Source: Phycisphaera sp. | Lineage (GTDB): Bacteria; Planctomycetota; Phycisphaerae; Phycisphaerales; UBA1924 | Direction: 5' to 3' | NCBI GenBank assembly: GCA_003712165.1 | Contig: RHLH01000001.1 | Coordinates: 1,709,575 to 1,773,574, forward strand | DNA: 64,000 nt | Shown here: in pieces, positions 56,800-64,000 of the stretch | Layout: the number at the start of each line of letters is the position of its first letter | How positions within the stretch are numbered: position 1 is the first letter of the stretch | Program-made: the position numbers and the translations under genes | The notes under the pieces: model-generated | The model's input: the letters and a program-made list of their open reading frames with translations, nothing else | Databases searched by the model: none | What the model was told of the DNA's origin: nothing

Positions 56800-57724
56800 T
56801 CAGCCCATAGACAGGTCGCACCTTTCCACGGAACAGATGAACCCTGCTGCCGCAGATTTGCATGCGATGAGTGTTGTGGATTGCGTCCAGCTTATTAATC
56901 AGGAAGACGCACTGATTGCGCAGGCGGTAGCTGCCTCGAAAGTGCAGATATCAGCGCTAATCTCCGCAGCCGAGCACGGCTTTTCGGCCGCTGGCCGACT
57001 CATCTATCTCGGGGCAGGCACATCGGGCAGACTCGGTGTTCTCGACGCTTCCGAAGCCCCGCCAACGTTCCACGTGGAACCCGGCAAAGTGGTCGGCATT
57101 ATCGCCGGTGGAGACAGCGCGCTCCGGACGTCAAGCGAATCTGCCGAAGACGATCCACACGGTGCCCGCGGAGAACTTGCAGCACTCAAGTTGTCTGACG
57201 ATGACACTCTGGTGGGGATTGCGGCCGGAGGTACGACCCCATATGTACGCGGCGCATTCGATATCGCGCGAAGCTTCGCTCCCCGCATCACAACCGGGAT
57301 GATCACGTGCTCAGACGTAGAGGCACCTCCGTCTTGCGAGCATTTGATCTTGCTCGATACCGGTCCTGAAGTGATCGCTGGTTCAACCCGCATGAAAGCG
57401 GGCACCGCGACAAAGCTCGTCCTGAACACGATCTCAACAACCCTCATGGTCCGATCCGGACGGGTCTATCAGAATCTGATGGTTGACATGCGGCCCACGA
57501 ACGACAAGCTGCGCGACAGGGCGGCTCGCGTAGTCTCACGTCTGACTGGTCTAGAAAGAGAACAAGCGCTCAAGCAATTGGATATCGCGGGCAACAGCGT
57601 GAAAGCCGCGGTTGTGATGCATACGCGAGGCGTCAATCTTGACACTGCGTCGCGGCTGCTTGAGAACGCCCGGGGACGGCTCGGCGATGTCCTGCAAGGG
57701 CACGCAGGTCCTGATCTCTGGTAA
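56792..57724 (+). CDS. murQ: N-acetylmuramic acid 6-phosphate etherase
   Basis: Cleaves the lactyl ether of MurNAc-6-phosphate to give GlcNAc-6-phosphate and D-lactate. The 310-residue SIS-domain enzyme contains GAGTSGRLGVLDASEAPPTF (75-94, catalytic Glu88) and the second conserved acidic patch after RTSSESAEDD; VGIAAGGTTPYV and STRMKAGTATKLVLN complete the sugar-phosphate site. Directly after anmK with an 8 bp overlap, the normal pairing. It is followed 10 bp later by hutG, which ties the wall-salvage genes to the histidine genes. Confidence 0.95.
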   Translation: MANQPIDRSHLSTEQMNPAAADLHAMSVVDCVQLINQEDALIAQAVAASKVQISALISAAEHGFSAAGRLIYLGAGTSGRLGVLDASEAPPTFHVEPGKVVGIIAGGDSALRTSSESAEDDPHGARGELAALKLSDDDTLVGIAAGGTTPYVRGAFDIARSFAPRITTGMITCSDVEAPPSCEHLILLDTGPEVIAGSTRMKAGTATKLVLNTISTTLMVRSGRVYQNLMVDMRPTNDKLRDRAARVVSRLTGLEREQALKQLDIAGNSVKAAVVMHTRGVNLDTASRLLENARGRLGDVLQGHAGPDLW

Positions 57725-57734
57725 ACTACCTCGC

Positions 57735-58616
57735 ATGGAAATCGAACACACCCGCAAGATGGAATGGCCCGAGGTCTCCAAGAACCGGTTTGGTTCACTC
57801 ATCCGGACCGACTCGCCCGATGGGTGCCAGATTGCGCTCCTCGGAGTACCGGACGACACCGGCGTGCTGATGAATCACGGCAACCCCGGTGCTGCGCAAG
57901 GCCCAGACGCTCTGCGGGTCGCTCTAACCCGCTACGGCACGAACGAACCCGATGACTGGGTCTGGCCCGCCGTCTACGACGCGGGCGATGTCGTGACAAG
58001 CGGTGATCTGACCGTAACACATGACCGGGTGACGCATGCGGTGAACCAACTGCTCGATGCCGGGCTCTTCCCGATCATGCTGGGCGGCGGACATGATCTG
58101 ACGTTTCCGTTCGTCCGCGCAGTTTCGAAGCACTACGGCGAAATGAACGGCATCTACCTCGATGCCCACCTCGATGTCAGAGATGAGGAAGGCTCAGGGA
58201 TGCCGTTTCGAAAGCTCATCGAAGACTGCGATGTGAAGAGGCTTGACCTCATCGGGTTCAGTCACTTTACGAATAGCCGAGAACACACACGCTGGTTCCA
58301 CAGCCACGGCGGGCGGATCGACGCACTCGAACCCGGCGGCGTATGGCCCGGTGACAACCTCTTCCTCAGCCTCGATCTTGACGTATTAGATGTGTCATCA
58401 GCACCGGGCGTCAGCGCCCAGAACCCGATGGGCATGTCTGTACACGAAGTCGCGAAGTGGATCAATGCAGCTGGTGCAAACGACAGGGTTCGCTGCTTCG
58501 ACATCATGGAGCTCTGCCCGCCAAATGACCTCGCTGGCAAGACAGCACGGGTGGCGGCACACCTATTACTGACCTTCCTCAAGGGCTACGCATCCAGACC
58601 CGGGAGCCATGCTTGA
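57735..58616 (+). CDS. hutG: Formimidoylglutamase (ureohydrolase family)
   Basis: Likely last enzyme of histidine degradation: formimino-glutamate to glutamate and formamide. 293 residues. Metal ligands are His120 in GGGHD, Asp143, His145 and Asp147 in DAHLDVRD, and Asp214 and Asp216 in SLDLDVLD. The start is ATG 57735, ten bases after the murQ stop; an upstream in-frame start inside murQ is rejected. Membership in the HutG branch rather than agmatinase/arginase is inferred from the adjoining hutI, whose TTG start overlaps this stop. It is a second ureohydrolase in the window (first at 149). Confidence 0.85.
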   Translation: MEIEHTRKMEWPEVSKNRFGSLIRTDSPDGCQIALLGVPDDTGVLMNHGNPGAAQGPDALRVALTRYGTNEPDDWVWPAVYDAGDVVTSGDLTVTHDRVTHAVNQLLDAGLFPIMLGGGHDLTFPFVRAVSKHYGEMNGIYLDAHLDVRDEEGSGMPFRKLIEDCDVKRLDLIGFSHFTNSREHTRWFHSHGGRIDALEPGGVWPGDNLFLSLDLDVLDVSSAPGVSAQNPMGMSVHEVAKWINAAGANDRVRCFDIMELCPPNDLAGKTARVAAHLLLTFLKGYASRPGSHA

Positions 58617-59800
58617 GCGACCTTCTCATCACAAACGCCCGCGTACTCACGCTGACCGGGGATACGCCTTCTGATATAGCGCCTATTGACCAATGCGATG
58701 TAGTCATCGAGCGGGGAACCATCTCAGCGGTTGGCCAGAGGCTTGAAATCTCATCGGGTCAACGCTTTGACGCGATGGGACGCGTGCTCATCCCCGGGTT
58801 TGTTGACTGCCACACACACGCGTGCTGGGCGGGCAGCCGCCTCGAAGAGTGGGAGCAGAAGCTCAAGGGCGCCAGCTACCTGGAGTTGCTCAATGCCGGC
58901 GGCGGGATCATGTCGACCGTCCGATCTGTCCGCGAGGCAACCCGTGAACAACTTCGAGACAGACTTCTTGGCCACCTCAGTCGCATGCTCTCACTTGGAA
59001 CACTCTCAACTGAGGTCAAATCCGGTTACGGGCTCTCCACTCGCGATGAGATCAAAATGCTTGAGTCTATCAGCGAAGCTGACGGGATCTGGCCTGGCAC
59101 GCTCGTGCCGACCGCGTGCATCGGCCACGCCAAGGACCCAGAGGTTGACGATTTCGTGAGCTACACGATCAATGAAACGCTGCCAGAAGTCTCTCGGAGC
59201 TTCCCAGGAATCACGATCGACGCGTACTGCGAAGACGGCTCTTGGACTCTCGAAGAGACGCTGCGGCTCTTCGATGCAGCGCTGGAGGCCGGTCACAAAA
59301 TCAGGGTCCACGCGGATCAGTTCAACAATCTCGGGATGATTCCCGAAGCGATCAAGCGAACCTCTTTGAGCGTTGATCACCTCGAAGCAACTACACCTGA
59401 GCATCTCACGATGCTTGCCGAATCAGACACGTTTGGTGTCATGCTCCCGATCTGCGGCCTGCACCTCGACGATCGATTCGCAGATGGAAGGTCATTCCTC
59501 GACGCGGGCGGGCAGCTGTCGATCGCCAGCAACTACAACCCTGGCAGCGCCCCCAGCTGTTCGATGCCGCTCGTCATTGCGGCAGCAGTACGGAAGCTCG
59601 GGCTGCTGCCTTCTGAAGCACTCATTGCGAGCACTCGCAGCCCGGCGCGATTGCTTGGATTGAGTGACCGGGGGTCGATCGAGCCCGGGCAGCGCGCCGA
59701 TCTTGTCCTTCTCGATATGGCTGACGAGCGCGAGCTGGCGTTTGAGATTGGCTCCAACCCAGTCGCGGCTGCGTGGATCGCTGGCCGACGCGTGGACTAG
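58613..59800 (+). CDS. hutI: Imidazolonepropionase
   Basis: Amidohydrolase-superfamily enzyme that opens imidazolonepropionate to formiminoglutamate. The metal motif HTH is at 67-69 (VDCHTHACWAGSR), the conserved VKSGYGLS and HADQFNN blocks follow, with the later DHLEATTPEHL and SNYNPGSAPS segments. 395 residues is normal. A TTG start at 58613 overlaps the hutG stop by 4 bp, so the two are translationally coupled. With hutH, hutU and hutG it completes the pathway to glutamate. Confidence 0.94.
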   Translation: MSDLLITNARVLTLTGDTPSDIAPIDQCDVVIERGTISAVGQRLEISSGQRFDAMGRVLIPGFVDCHTHACWAGSRLEEWEQKLKGASYLELLNAGGGIMSTVRSVREATREQLRDRLLGHLSRMLSLGTLSTEVKSGYGLSTRDEIKMLESISEADGIWPGTLVPTACIGHAKDPEVDDFVSYTINETLPEVSRSFPGITIDAYCEDGSWTLEETLRLFDAALEAGHKIRVHADQFNNLGMIPEAIKRTSLSVDHLEATTPEHLTMLAESDTFGVMLPICGLHLDDRFADGRSFLDAGGQLSIASNYNPGSAPSCSMPLVIAAAVRKLGLLPSEALIASTRSPARLLGLSDRGSIEPGQRADLVLLDMADERELAFEIGSNPVAAAWIAGRRVD

Positions 59801-59852
59801 GAATCAGCGGGCTCGGCTCGCAGGATCCATGCGAACCCGCTAGGATTCTCGC

Positions 59853-60674
59853 GTGTCACGAATCCCCCCTATCTCTGCGAGCGAAGCCGATCTCGCGTAC
59901 GAATCTGCGCAGAAGGTCGTCGAAACGCACAGGCGCCTAGCGGGATTCATCAAAGAAGGAATGACTCTCGCACAGATCGATGCCTTCGTCGGGCAAACGC
60001 TTGAGGACCTCGGATGCAAATCCTGCTTCCTTGGGTACCGGGTTCCGAGGTCTCCCGCCTTCCCGTCACATGCCTGCCTGAGTCTCAACGAGTGCGTCGT
60101 GCACGGCACGGCTGCGTACACCTCGAAGCCCCTCGCTCCGGGCGATCTGCTCTCGATCGATGTCGGTGTCTTGAACCGGGGCTGGATCGGTGACGCCGCG
60201 TGGACGTATGCCATCTCAGAGCGGACAGAACTCGCTGAGCGGCTCATGCGCGCCGGGACCGAGTCGATCAGCCGAGGAGTCGAACAACTGAAGCCAGGCA
60301 ATACGCTTCTCGAGTGGGCGAGGGCCGTCCAGACCTGTGTCGAGAAGGAGTACGGGTTTCATCTGACGAAGGGCCTGGGTGGACACGGTTACGGCAGAAA
60401 GCTCCACGGCCCGCCGTTCGTGTCCAACTCGATGCCGAGCTTCCCCGGCGAATGGCCAGACTCCCGCGTGGTGTGTGAGCCGGGCATGCTCTTGGCGGTT
60501 GAGCCCATGATCGCGGTCGGCACAGGGAACACAAAGAACCGCTCCAAGGAATGGCCCGTCTTCACGGCGGATGGCTCTCTGTCGGTCCATTACGAGCACG
60601 ATGTGCTTGTAACCGAGTCCGGCCCCCGCGTCCTGACCGAAGGCCTGCAGGACCTCCCAGAGATCGTCGGATGA
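59853..60674 (+). CDS. map: Methionine aminopeptidase, type I
   Basis: Removes the initiator methionine after deformylation. Metal ligands follow the type I plan: Asp103 (SIDVG), Asp114 (GDAAWTY), His178 (GLGGHGYGRKLHGPP), Glu217 (LAVEPMI) and Glu248 (VHYEHDVLV). 273 residues from GTG 59853. It functions with def and fmt, which are encoded elsewhere in the window (8400-9890). Starts 52 bp after hutI; trpA overlaps its stop by 4 bp. Confidence 0.95.
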   Translation: MSRIPPISASEADLAYESAQKVVETHRRLAGFIKEGMTLAQIDAFVGQTLEDLGCKSCFLGYRVPRSPAFPSHACLSLNECVVHGTAAYTSKPLAPGDLLSIDVGVLNRGWIGDAAWTYAISERTELAERLMRAGTESISRGVEQLKPGNTLLEWARAVQTCVEKEYGFHLTKGLGGHGYGRKLHGPPFVSNSMPSFPGEWPDSRVVCEPGMLLAVEPMIAVGTGNTKNRSKEWPVFTADGSLSVHYEHDVLVTESGPRVLTEGLQDLPEIVG

Positions 60675-61486
60675 CCAATACCACAGCTCACAACAGGATC
60701 AAGGCCAACTTCGAGTCTCTGCGCGCTGAGGGCAAACGTGCACTCATGCCCTTTCTGGTTGGCGGCCACCCGTCAATAGAATTGCTCCCAGAGATGCTCA
60801 GGACGATTGATGCCGCCGGTGCGAGCGTGATCGAGATCGGGTTCCCTTTCTCAGACCCGATCGCCGACGGCCCGGTTATTGCAGCCGCGATGCACGACGC
60901 ACTGCAGGCAGGTGCGACCGCGGACAGCGTTCTTAATGCGGTGGCTTCCTGCAGAGCCGATATTGATGCTGGGCTTGTCGCGATGATCTCCGTGTCGCTC
61001 GTCTACCGGATGGGAGGCCCGGCAGCGTTCGCCAAACGAGCCAAAGACGCCGGCATTGACGGGTTCATCTTCCCCGATGTCACGCTCGAACAGGCAGCCC
61101 CGTACGTGGATGCTTGCGCTGAGCATGGGCTCTGTGCGAGCCTGCTCGTTGCTCCGACCACTCCGATCGAGCGAGCCAAGGCGATCGCCGAGAAGTGCTC
61201 CGGGTTTGTGTATGTCATCGCCCGAGCAGGGATCACCGGGGCAAGCGACAGGGCCCCCGAGATCGATGAGCGGATCGCCCGGCTTCGATCGGTCACCGAC
61301 CTGCCGCTGGCTGTTGGGTTCGGGATTTCCACCTCGGATCACGTCCGCGCGGTGACCAGGAGTGCCGATGCCGCGATCGTCGGCAGCGCCCTCGTCCGCG
61401 AGATCGACCGAGCCGGGCGAGAGGGTGTGGACATGATTGAGGCCGCGAGGCGATTTGTCTTCACGTTAGCTGAGGGTCTTGGTTAG
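60671..61486 (+). CDS. trpA: Tryptophan synthase alpha chain
   Basis: Releases indole from indole-3-glycerol phosphate. 271 residues; the catalytic acids Glu55 and Asp66 lie in ASVIEIGFPFSDPIADGP, spaced as in the family, and the phosphate-binding VGFGISTSDHV and GSALVREID blocks are at the end. The start ATG 60671 overlaps the map stop by 4 bp; the longer frame from 60551 is antisense-like noise inside map. No trpB is adjacent, which is unusual for this subunit. Confidence 0.95.
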   Translation: MTNTTAHNRIKANFESLRAEGKRALMPFLVGGHPSIELLPEMLRTIDAAGASVIEIGFPFSDPIADGPVIAAAMHDALQAGATADSVLNAVASCRADIDAGLVAMISVSLVYRMGGPAAFAKRAKDAGIDGFIFPDVTLEQAAPYVDACAEHGLCASLLVAPTTPIERAKAIAEKCSGFVYVIARAGITGASDRAPEIDERIARLRSVTDLPLAVGFGISTSDHVRAVTRSADAAIVGSALVREIDRAGREGVDMIEAARRFVFTLAEGLG

Positions 61487-61559
61487 GGTTGCGATGTAAA
61501 GCCCGGTGTATACACAGGCCCAAACGCCATTTTTTTGAATCACGAGCTTTGCTTGCGCC

Positions 61560-61587
61560 TTGTCAATCGTGCAGAAACGGTGACAAT
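61560..61587 (+). promoter_or_regulatory. Candidate sigma-70 promoter of glnN
   Basis: TTGTCA at 61560-61565 (5 of 6 to TTGACA) and GACAAT at 61582-61587 (4 of 6 to TATAAT) are 16 bp apart, in the gap between trpA and the glutamine synthetase gene, about 60 bp before its start. A perfect palindrome GTGTATACAC lies upstream at 61506-61515. Confidence 0.45.
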
Positions 61588-61612
61588 GCGATGTCGCCGA
61601 TTTGGACATCGC
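61588..61612. repeat. 8-bp inverted repeat downstream of the glnN promoter
   Basis: GCGATGTC at 61588-61595 and GACATCGC at 61605-61612 are perfect inverted copies separated by 9 bases. The repeat starts next to the candidate -10 element, so it could be an operator or an mRNA hairpin in the 5' leader of the glutamine synthetase gene. No regulator can be named. Confidence 0.5.
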
Positions 61613-61645
61613 GGCATGAGGTCACCCAATCAGCATGGAGCAGCA

Positions 61646-63844
61646 ATGGGCACCGAAACGATCCGGAGAGATGTCACCGAAGCAGCAGACAACTCACTCC
61701 CCAACCGGCTGGAGCAACAGGACGATTCCCGGCCGATCGACGAGATCTTCGGCGAGGATTGCTTCAACACCCGCGAGATGAAAAAGCGGCTGCCAGCGAA
61801 GGTCTACGACGCTCTCATGCTCACCATCGAGCGGGGCGAGCCGATGACTGATCACAAGATCGCTGCTGAAGTCGCCGCGGCGATGCGTGAGTGGGCGACC
61901 GAGAAGGGCGCCACCCACTACACCCACTGGTTCCACCCGCTGACGGGCACTACAGCCGAGAAGCACGACTCGCTATACAAGCTCGACAAGGACCACGGCC
62001 TGGTCGCCCACCTCTCGGCGAGCTCGCTCATGCAGGGCGAGCCTGACGCCTCAAGCTTCCCGTCCGGCGGGCTCCGCCAGACATTCGAGGCCCGAGGCTA
62101 TACGGCATGGGACGCCACGAGCCCGGCGTTCATTGTCCGTGGGACCAACTCCGTCACGCTCTGCATCCCAACCGCGTTCGTCTCCTGGACTGGCGAGGCG
62201 CTCGACAAGAAGACTCCCTTGCTGCGTTCGATGGACGCGGTCGCGAAGCAGTCACTCCGAGTGCTCAGGCTCTTCGACGAAGACAAGGACATTCACAACG
62301 TCTACACGACGATGGGCTGTGAGCAGGAGTACTTCCTTATTGATCGCCGGTTTGTCAGCAGCCGACCCGACCTGATGATGTGCGGGCGGACGCTCTTTGG
62401 CTCCAAGCCCGCCAAGGGCCAGGAGCTCTCGGATCACTACTTCGGAGCCATCCCCTCGCGGGTGCTGGCGTTCATGGCTGACGCTGAACGAGAGCTGTAC
62501 AGAGTCGGTGTCCCGGTACAGACCCGTCACAACGAGGTCGCACCGAGCCAGTACGAGATCGCCCCGTTGTTTGAGCAGGCGAATGTCGCGGGCGACCACC
62601 AGATGCTCCTCATGGACATCATCAAGCGGGCCGCCGAGCGTCACGGCATGCACGCGATCTACCATGAGAAACCCTTCGCGGGTGTCAACGGGTCTGGCAA
62701 GCACACGAACTGGTCGCTCTCGACAGACGAGGGGCAGAACCTGCTCGACCCCGGTCAGGACACGCACGCGAATCTCCGCTTCCTGATCTTCCTGTGCGCG
62801 GTCGTCAAGGCAGTCCACGAGCACGGCGACCTGCTCCGCGCTTCGATCGCCTCGGCGGGCAACGACCACAGGCTCGGTGCCCACGAGGCACCTCCCGCGA
62901 TCATCTCGATCTTCCTGGGCGACATGTTGACCGACGTGCTCGAGCAGATCGAGGCGGGCCAGATGACAAGGACTCTCGCGGGCGGAACGCTTAATCTCGG
63001 CGCGGGCCCCCTGCCTCAATTACCCCGCGACTCGGGCGATCGGAACAGGACCTCGCCCTTCGCGTTTACGGGCAACAAGTTCGAATACCGCGCGGTCGGC
63101 TCGACGATGACTGCCACCTGGCCCTGCACAGTCATGAACACGATCGTCGGAGCGGCGCTGGATGACATCGTGACCGCGGTTGAAACCGAAGCGGGCGCCG
63201 ACGCTACCCCGGACAAGCGTGATGCCGCAATCCTGAACGTCCTTCAAAAGCTGGTCCGTGACCATAAGGCGATCATCTTCAACGGCGACGGCTACAGCGA
63301 TGAGTGGCAAGAGGAAGCGGCCAAGAGAGGGCTTCCCAACCTCAGGAGCAGCGCCGATGCGATCCCTGTTATGCGGGATCAGAAGAACCTCGATCTCTTT
63401 GCGCGTTACGGCGTGCTCACAATCCCAGAGCTTGAGAGCCGTTGCAACACCTACATGGAGAATTACGTGACCAGCATCGCGATCGAAGCGACGACGATGC
63501 TCCAGATCGCCCGCAAGCAAATCCTGCCTTCGGGTTACGCGCAGCAGAAGAACCTCGCAGAAACTGCTGCCGCGACCGAGGGGATCGGGAGCGAGCTTCT
63601 TGGCCTGCGTGACCAGTTCACAGGCTACGCCGATCTTGTGGACAAGTTCCGCACCGCGAGCGATGCGCTCGGCGTTCACCTGGATGGACTGCCTGAGGAT
63701 CCGTACGAAGCGGGCCCGTTCATCCGCGACACACTCAAGCCCGCGATGGACGACCTGCGTGAACTCGGCGACCAGCTTGAGGAGAACACCGCCAGCACGC
63801 TCTGGGCACTCCCGAGCTACCAAGACATGCTGTTCATCAAGTAA
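61646..63844 (+). CDS. glnN: Glutamine synthetase type III
   Basis: Assimilates ammonium into glutamine, as a dodecamer of the GSIII class. The 732-residue length from ATG 61646 (GGAG five bases upstream) is typical of GSIII, much longer than type I. Conserved parts include [68 protein letters not shown] and the ending SYQDMLFIK. An upstream in-frame start at 61535 would cross the promoter. It lies near the hut genes, which release ammonia and glutamate, so the pairing makes metabolic sense. Confidence 0.96.
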   Translation: MGTETIRRDVTEAADNSLPNRLEQQDDSRPIDEIFGEDCFNTREMKKRLPAKVYDALMLTIERGEPMTDHKIAAEVAAAMREWATEKGATHYTHWFHPLTGTTAEKHDSLYKLDKDHGLVAHLSASSLMQGEPDASSFPSGGLRQTFEARGYTAWDATSPAFIVRGTNSVTLCIPTAFVSWTGEALDKKTPLLRSMDAVAKQSLRVLRLFDEDKDIHNVYTTMGCEQEYFLIDRRFVSSRPDLMMCGRTLFGSKPAKGQELSDHYFGAIPSRVLAFMADAERELYRVGVPVQTRHNEVAPSQYEIAPLFEQANVAGDHQMLLMDIIKRAAERHGMHAIYHEKPFAGVNGSGKHTNWSLSTDEGQNLLDPGQDTHANLRFLIFLCAVVKAVHEHGDLLRASIASAGNDHRLGAHEAPPAIISIFLGDMLTDVLEQIEAGQMTRTLAGGTLNLGAGPLPQLPRDSGDRNRTSPFAFTGNKFEYRAVGSTMTATWPCTVMNTIVGAALDDIVTAVETEAGADATPDKRDAAILNVLQKLVRDHKAIIFNGDGYSDEWQEEAAKRGLPNLRSSADAIPVMRDQKNLDLFARYGVLTIPELESRCNTYMENYVTSIAIEATTMLQIARKQILPSGYAQQKNLAETAAATEGIGSELLGLRDQFTGYADLVDKFRTASDALGVHLDGLPEDPYEAGPFIRDTLKPAMDDLRELGDQLEENTASTLWALPSYQDMLFIK

Positions 63845-63878
63845 CAGCAGGTAGAAGCCAGTGAGCATGAATCCCAGC

Positions 63879-63909
63879 AAGCGCGATGGGGAGAACCCAT
63901 CGCGCTTTT
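63879..63909 (+). terminator. Intrinsic terminator after glnN
   Basis: A perfect 12-bp stem (AAGCGCGATGGG / CCCATCGCGCTT) around loop GAGAA is followed directly by Ts (the last four T at 63906-63909). It begins 34 bp after the glnN stop and ends before the tRNA gene, so it should isolate the two. Confidence 0.92.
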
Positions 63910-63945
63910 CATTGTGTGTTGCCTTAGAATCCGCCCGAGACCACT

Positions 63946-64000
63946 GGCCCCGTAGCTCAGCGGTTAGAGCAGGCGACTCATAATCGCTTGGTCGCGGGTT
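63946..64000 (+). tRNA. tRNA-Ile2 candidate (anticodon CAU), 5' part
   Basis: The first 55 bases of a tRNA run to the window edge. Acceptor 5' strand GGCCCCG, D arm, and the anticodon stem GGCGA/TCGCT with loop CTCATAA put the anticodon CAT at 63979-63981. The anticodon arm and neighbouring bases look like bacterial tRNA-Ile2(CAU) rather than elongator or initiator tRNA-Met as I recall them. The T arm and 3' end are outside the window. Confidence 0.85.

Noticed and set aside
61489..61536. Possible terminator of trpA (GTGTATACAC followed by T7)
   Set aside because: The T-run is 14 bases away from the palindrome, not adjacent as in an intrinsic terminator.

Overview
The window reads as chromosomal DNA of a GC-rich, LPS-bearing Planctomycetota bacterium, most likely class Phycisphaerae. 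The sequence evidence is the pairing of an ECF-type sigma factor with a Ser/Thr kinase carrying a long repeat region (39496-43070), a huge secreted FG-GAP-like protein ending in a double DxNxDG motif with a Gly-Cys-Pro terminus (34472-39241), a prepilin-type 'FADGHVE' tail on a secreted protein (44625-46748), a fused SecDF, a type III glutamine synthetase, and Kdo/heptose genes. Taxonomic placement is inference from these traits.

Layout. 1-1114: tail of an unknown gene and a ureohydrolase. 1125-3402: a membrane-anchored coiled-coil protein, tilS, and (opposite strand, overlapping the tilS 3' end) an SCO protein. 3402-7238, minus strand: ctaB, ABC ATPase, ABC permease and SCO, joined by 1-4 bp overlaps and preceded by a secreted endonuclease/phosphatase-like protein; this looks like a cytochrome-oxidase assembly unit. 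7295-7368: tRNA-Arg(UCU). 7398-9890: def, fmt, an HExxH protein and a small membrane protein. 9983-16797: TPR protein, kdsB, an atypical CTP synthase, a hypothetical, panC, gcvT. 16809-20700: phoU-like, eno, and an MCE/ATPase pair without an adjacent permease. 20900-24285: two intramembrane proteases (M50 and rhomboid) sharing a C-terminal tail, then tgt. 24322-30570: yajC, secDF, a small membrane protein, hldD-like epimerase and UDP-glucuronate decarboxylase. 30564-34349: Dabb-like lipoprotein, sirtuin, degenerate QueC-like protein, proS. 34472-43070: giant secreted protein, then the divergent sigma/kinase pair.

43096-60671 is the most unusual part. Four histidine-utilisation genes (hutH 43096, hutU 46882, hutG 57735, hutI 58613) are split by a block for bacterial cell-wall sugar salvage: a GHL10/DigH-like lipoprotein, a decayed ROK sugar kinase on the other strand, a TIM-barrel isomerase, a Gfo/Idh oxidoreductase, a sodium:solute symporter, a cytoplasmic GH20-like hexosaminidase, anmK and murQ. 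From the isomerase at 50533 to murQ at 57724 nearly every junction overlaps by 4-8 bp, so the genes are probably translated as one unit, running on into hutG and hutI. The predicted flow is glycan-strand cleavage outside, uptake, GlcNAc release, phosphorylation of anhydro-MurNAc by AnmK and lactyl-ether cleavage by MurQ to GlcNAc-6-phosphate. The oxidoreductase, isomerase and symporter are not part of classical recycling pathways and may mark a variant route.

59853-64000: map, trpA (overlapping map by 4 bp), glnN with a recognisable promoter and inverted repeat, a strong intrinsic terminator, and the 5' part of a tRNA with a CAT anticodon that looks like tRNA-Ile2, the substrate of the TilS encoded at 1742. 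Apart from the ROK remnant I found no mobile elements, CRISPR arrays, rRNA or phage genes.
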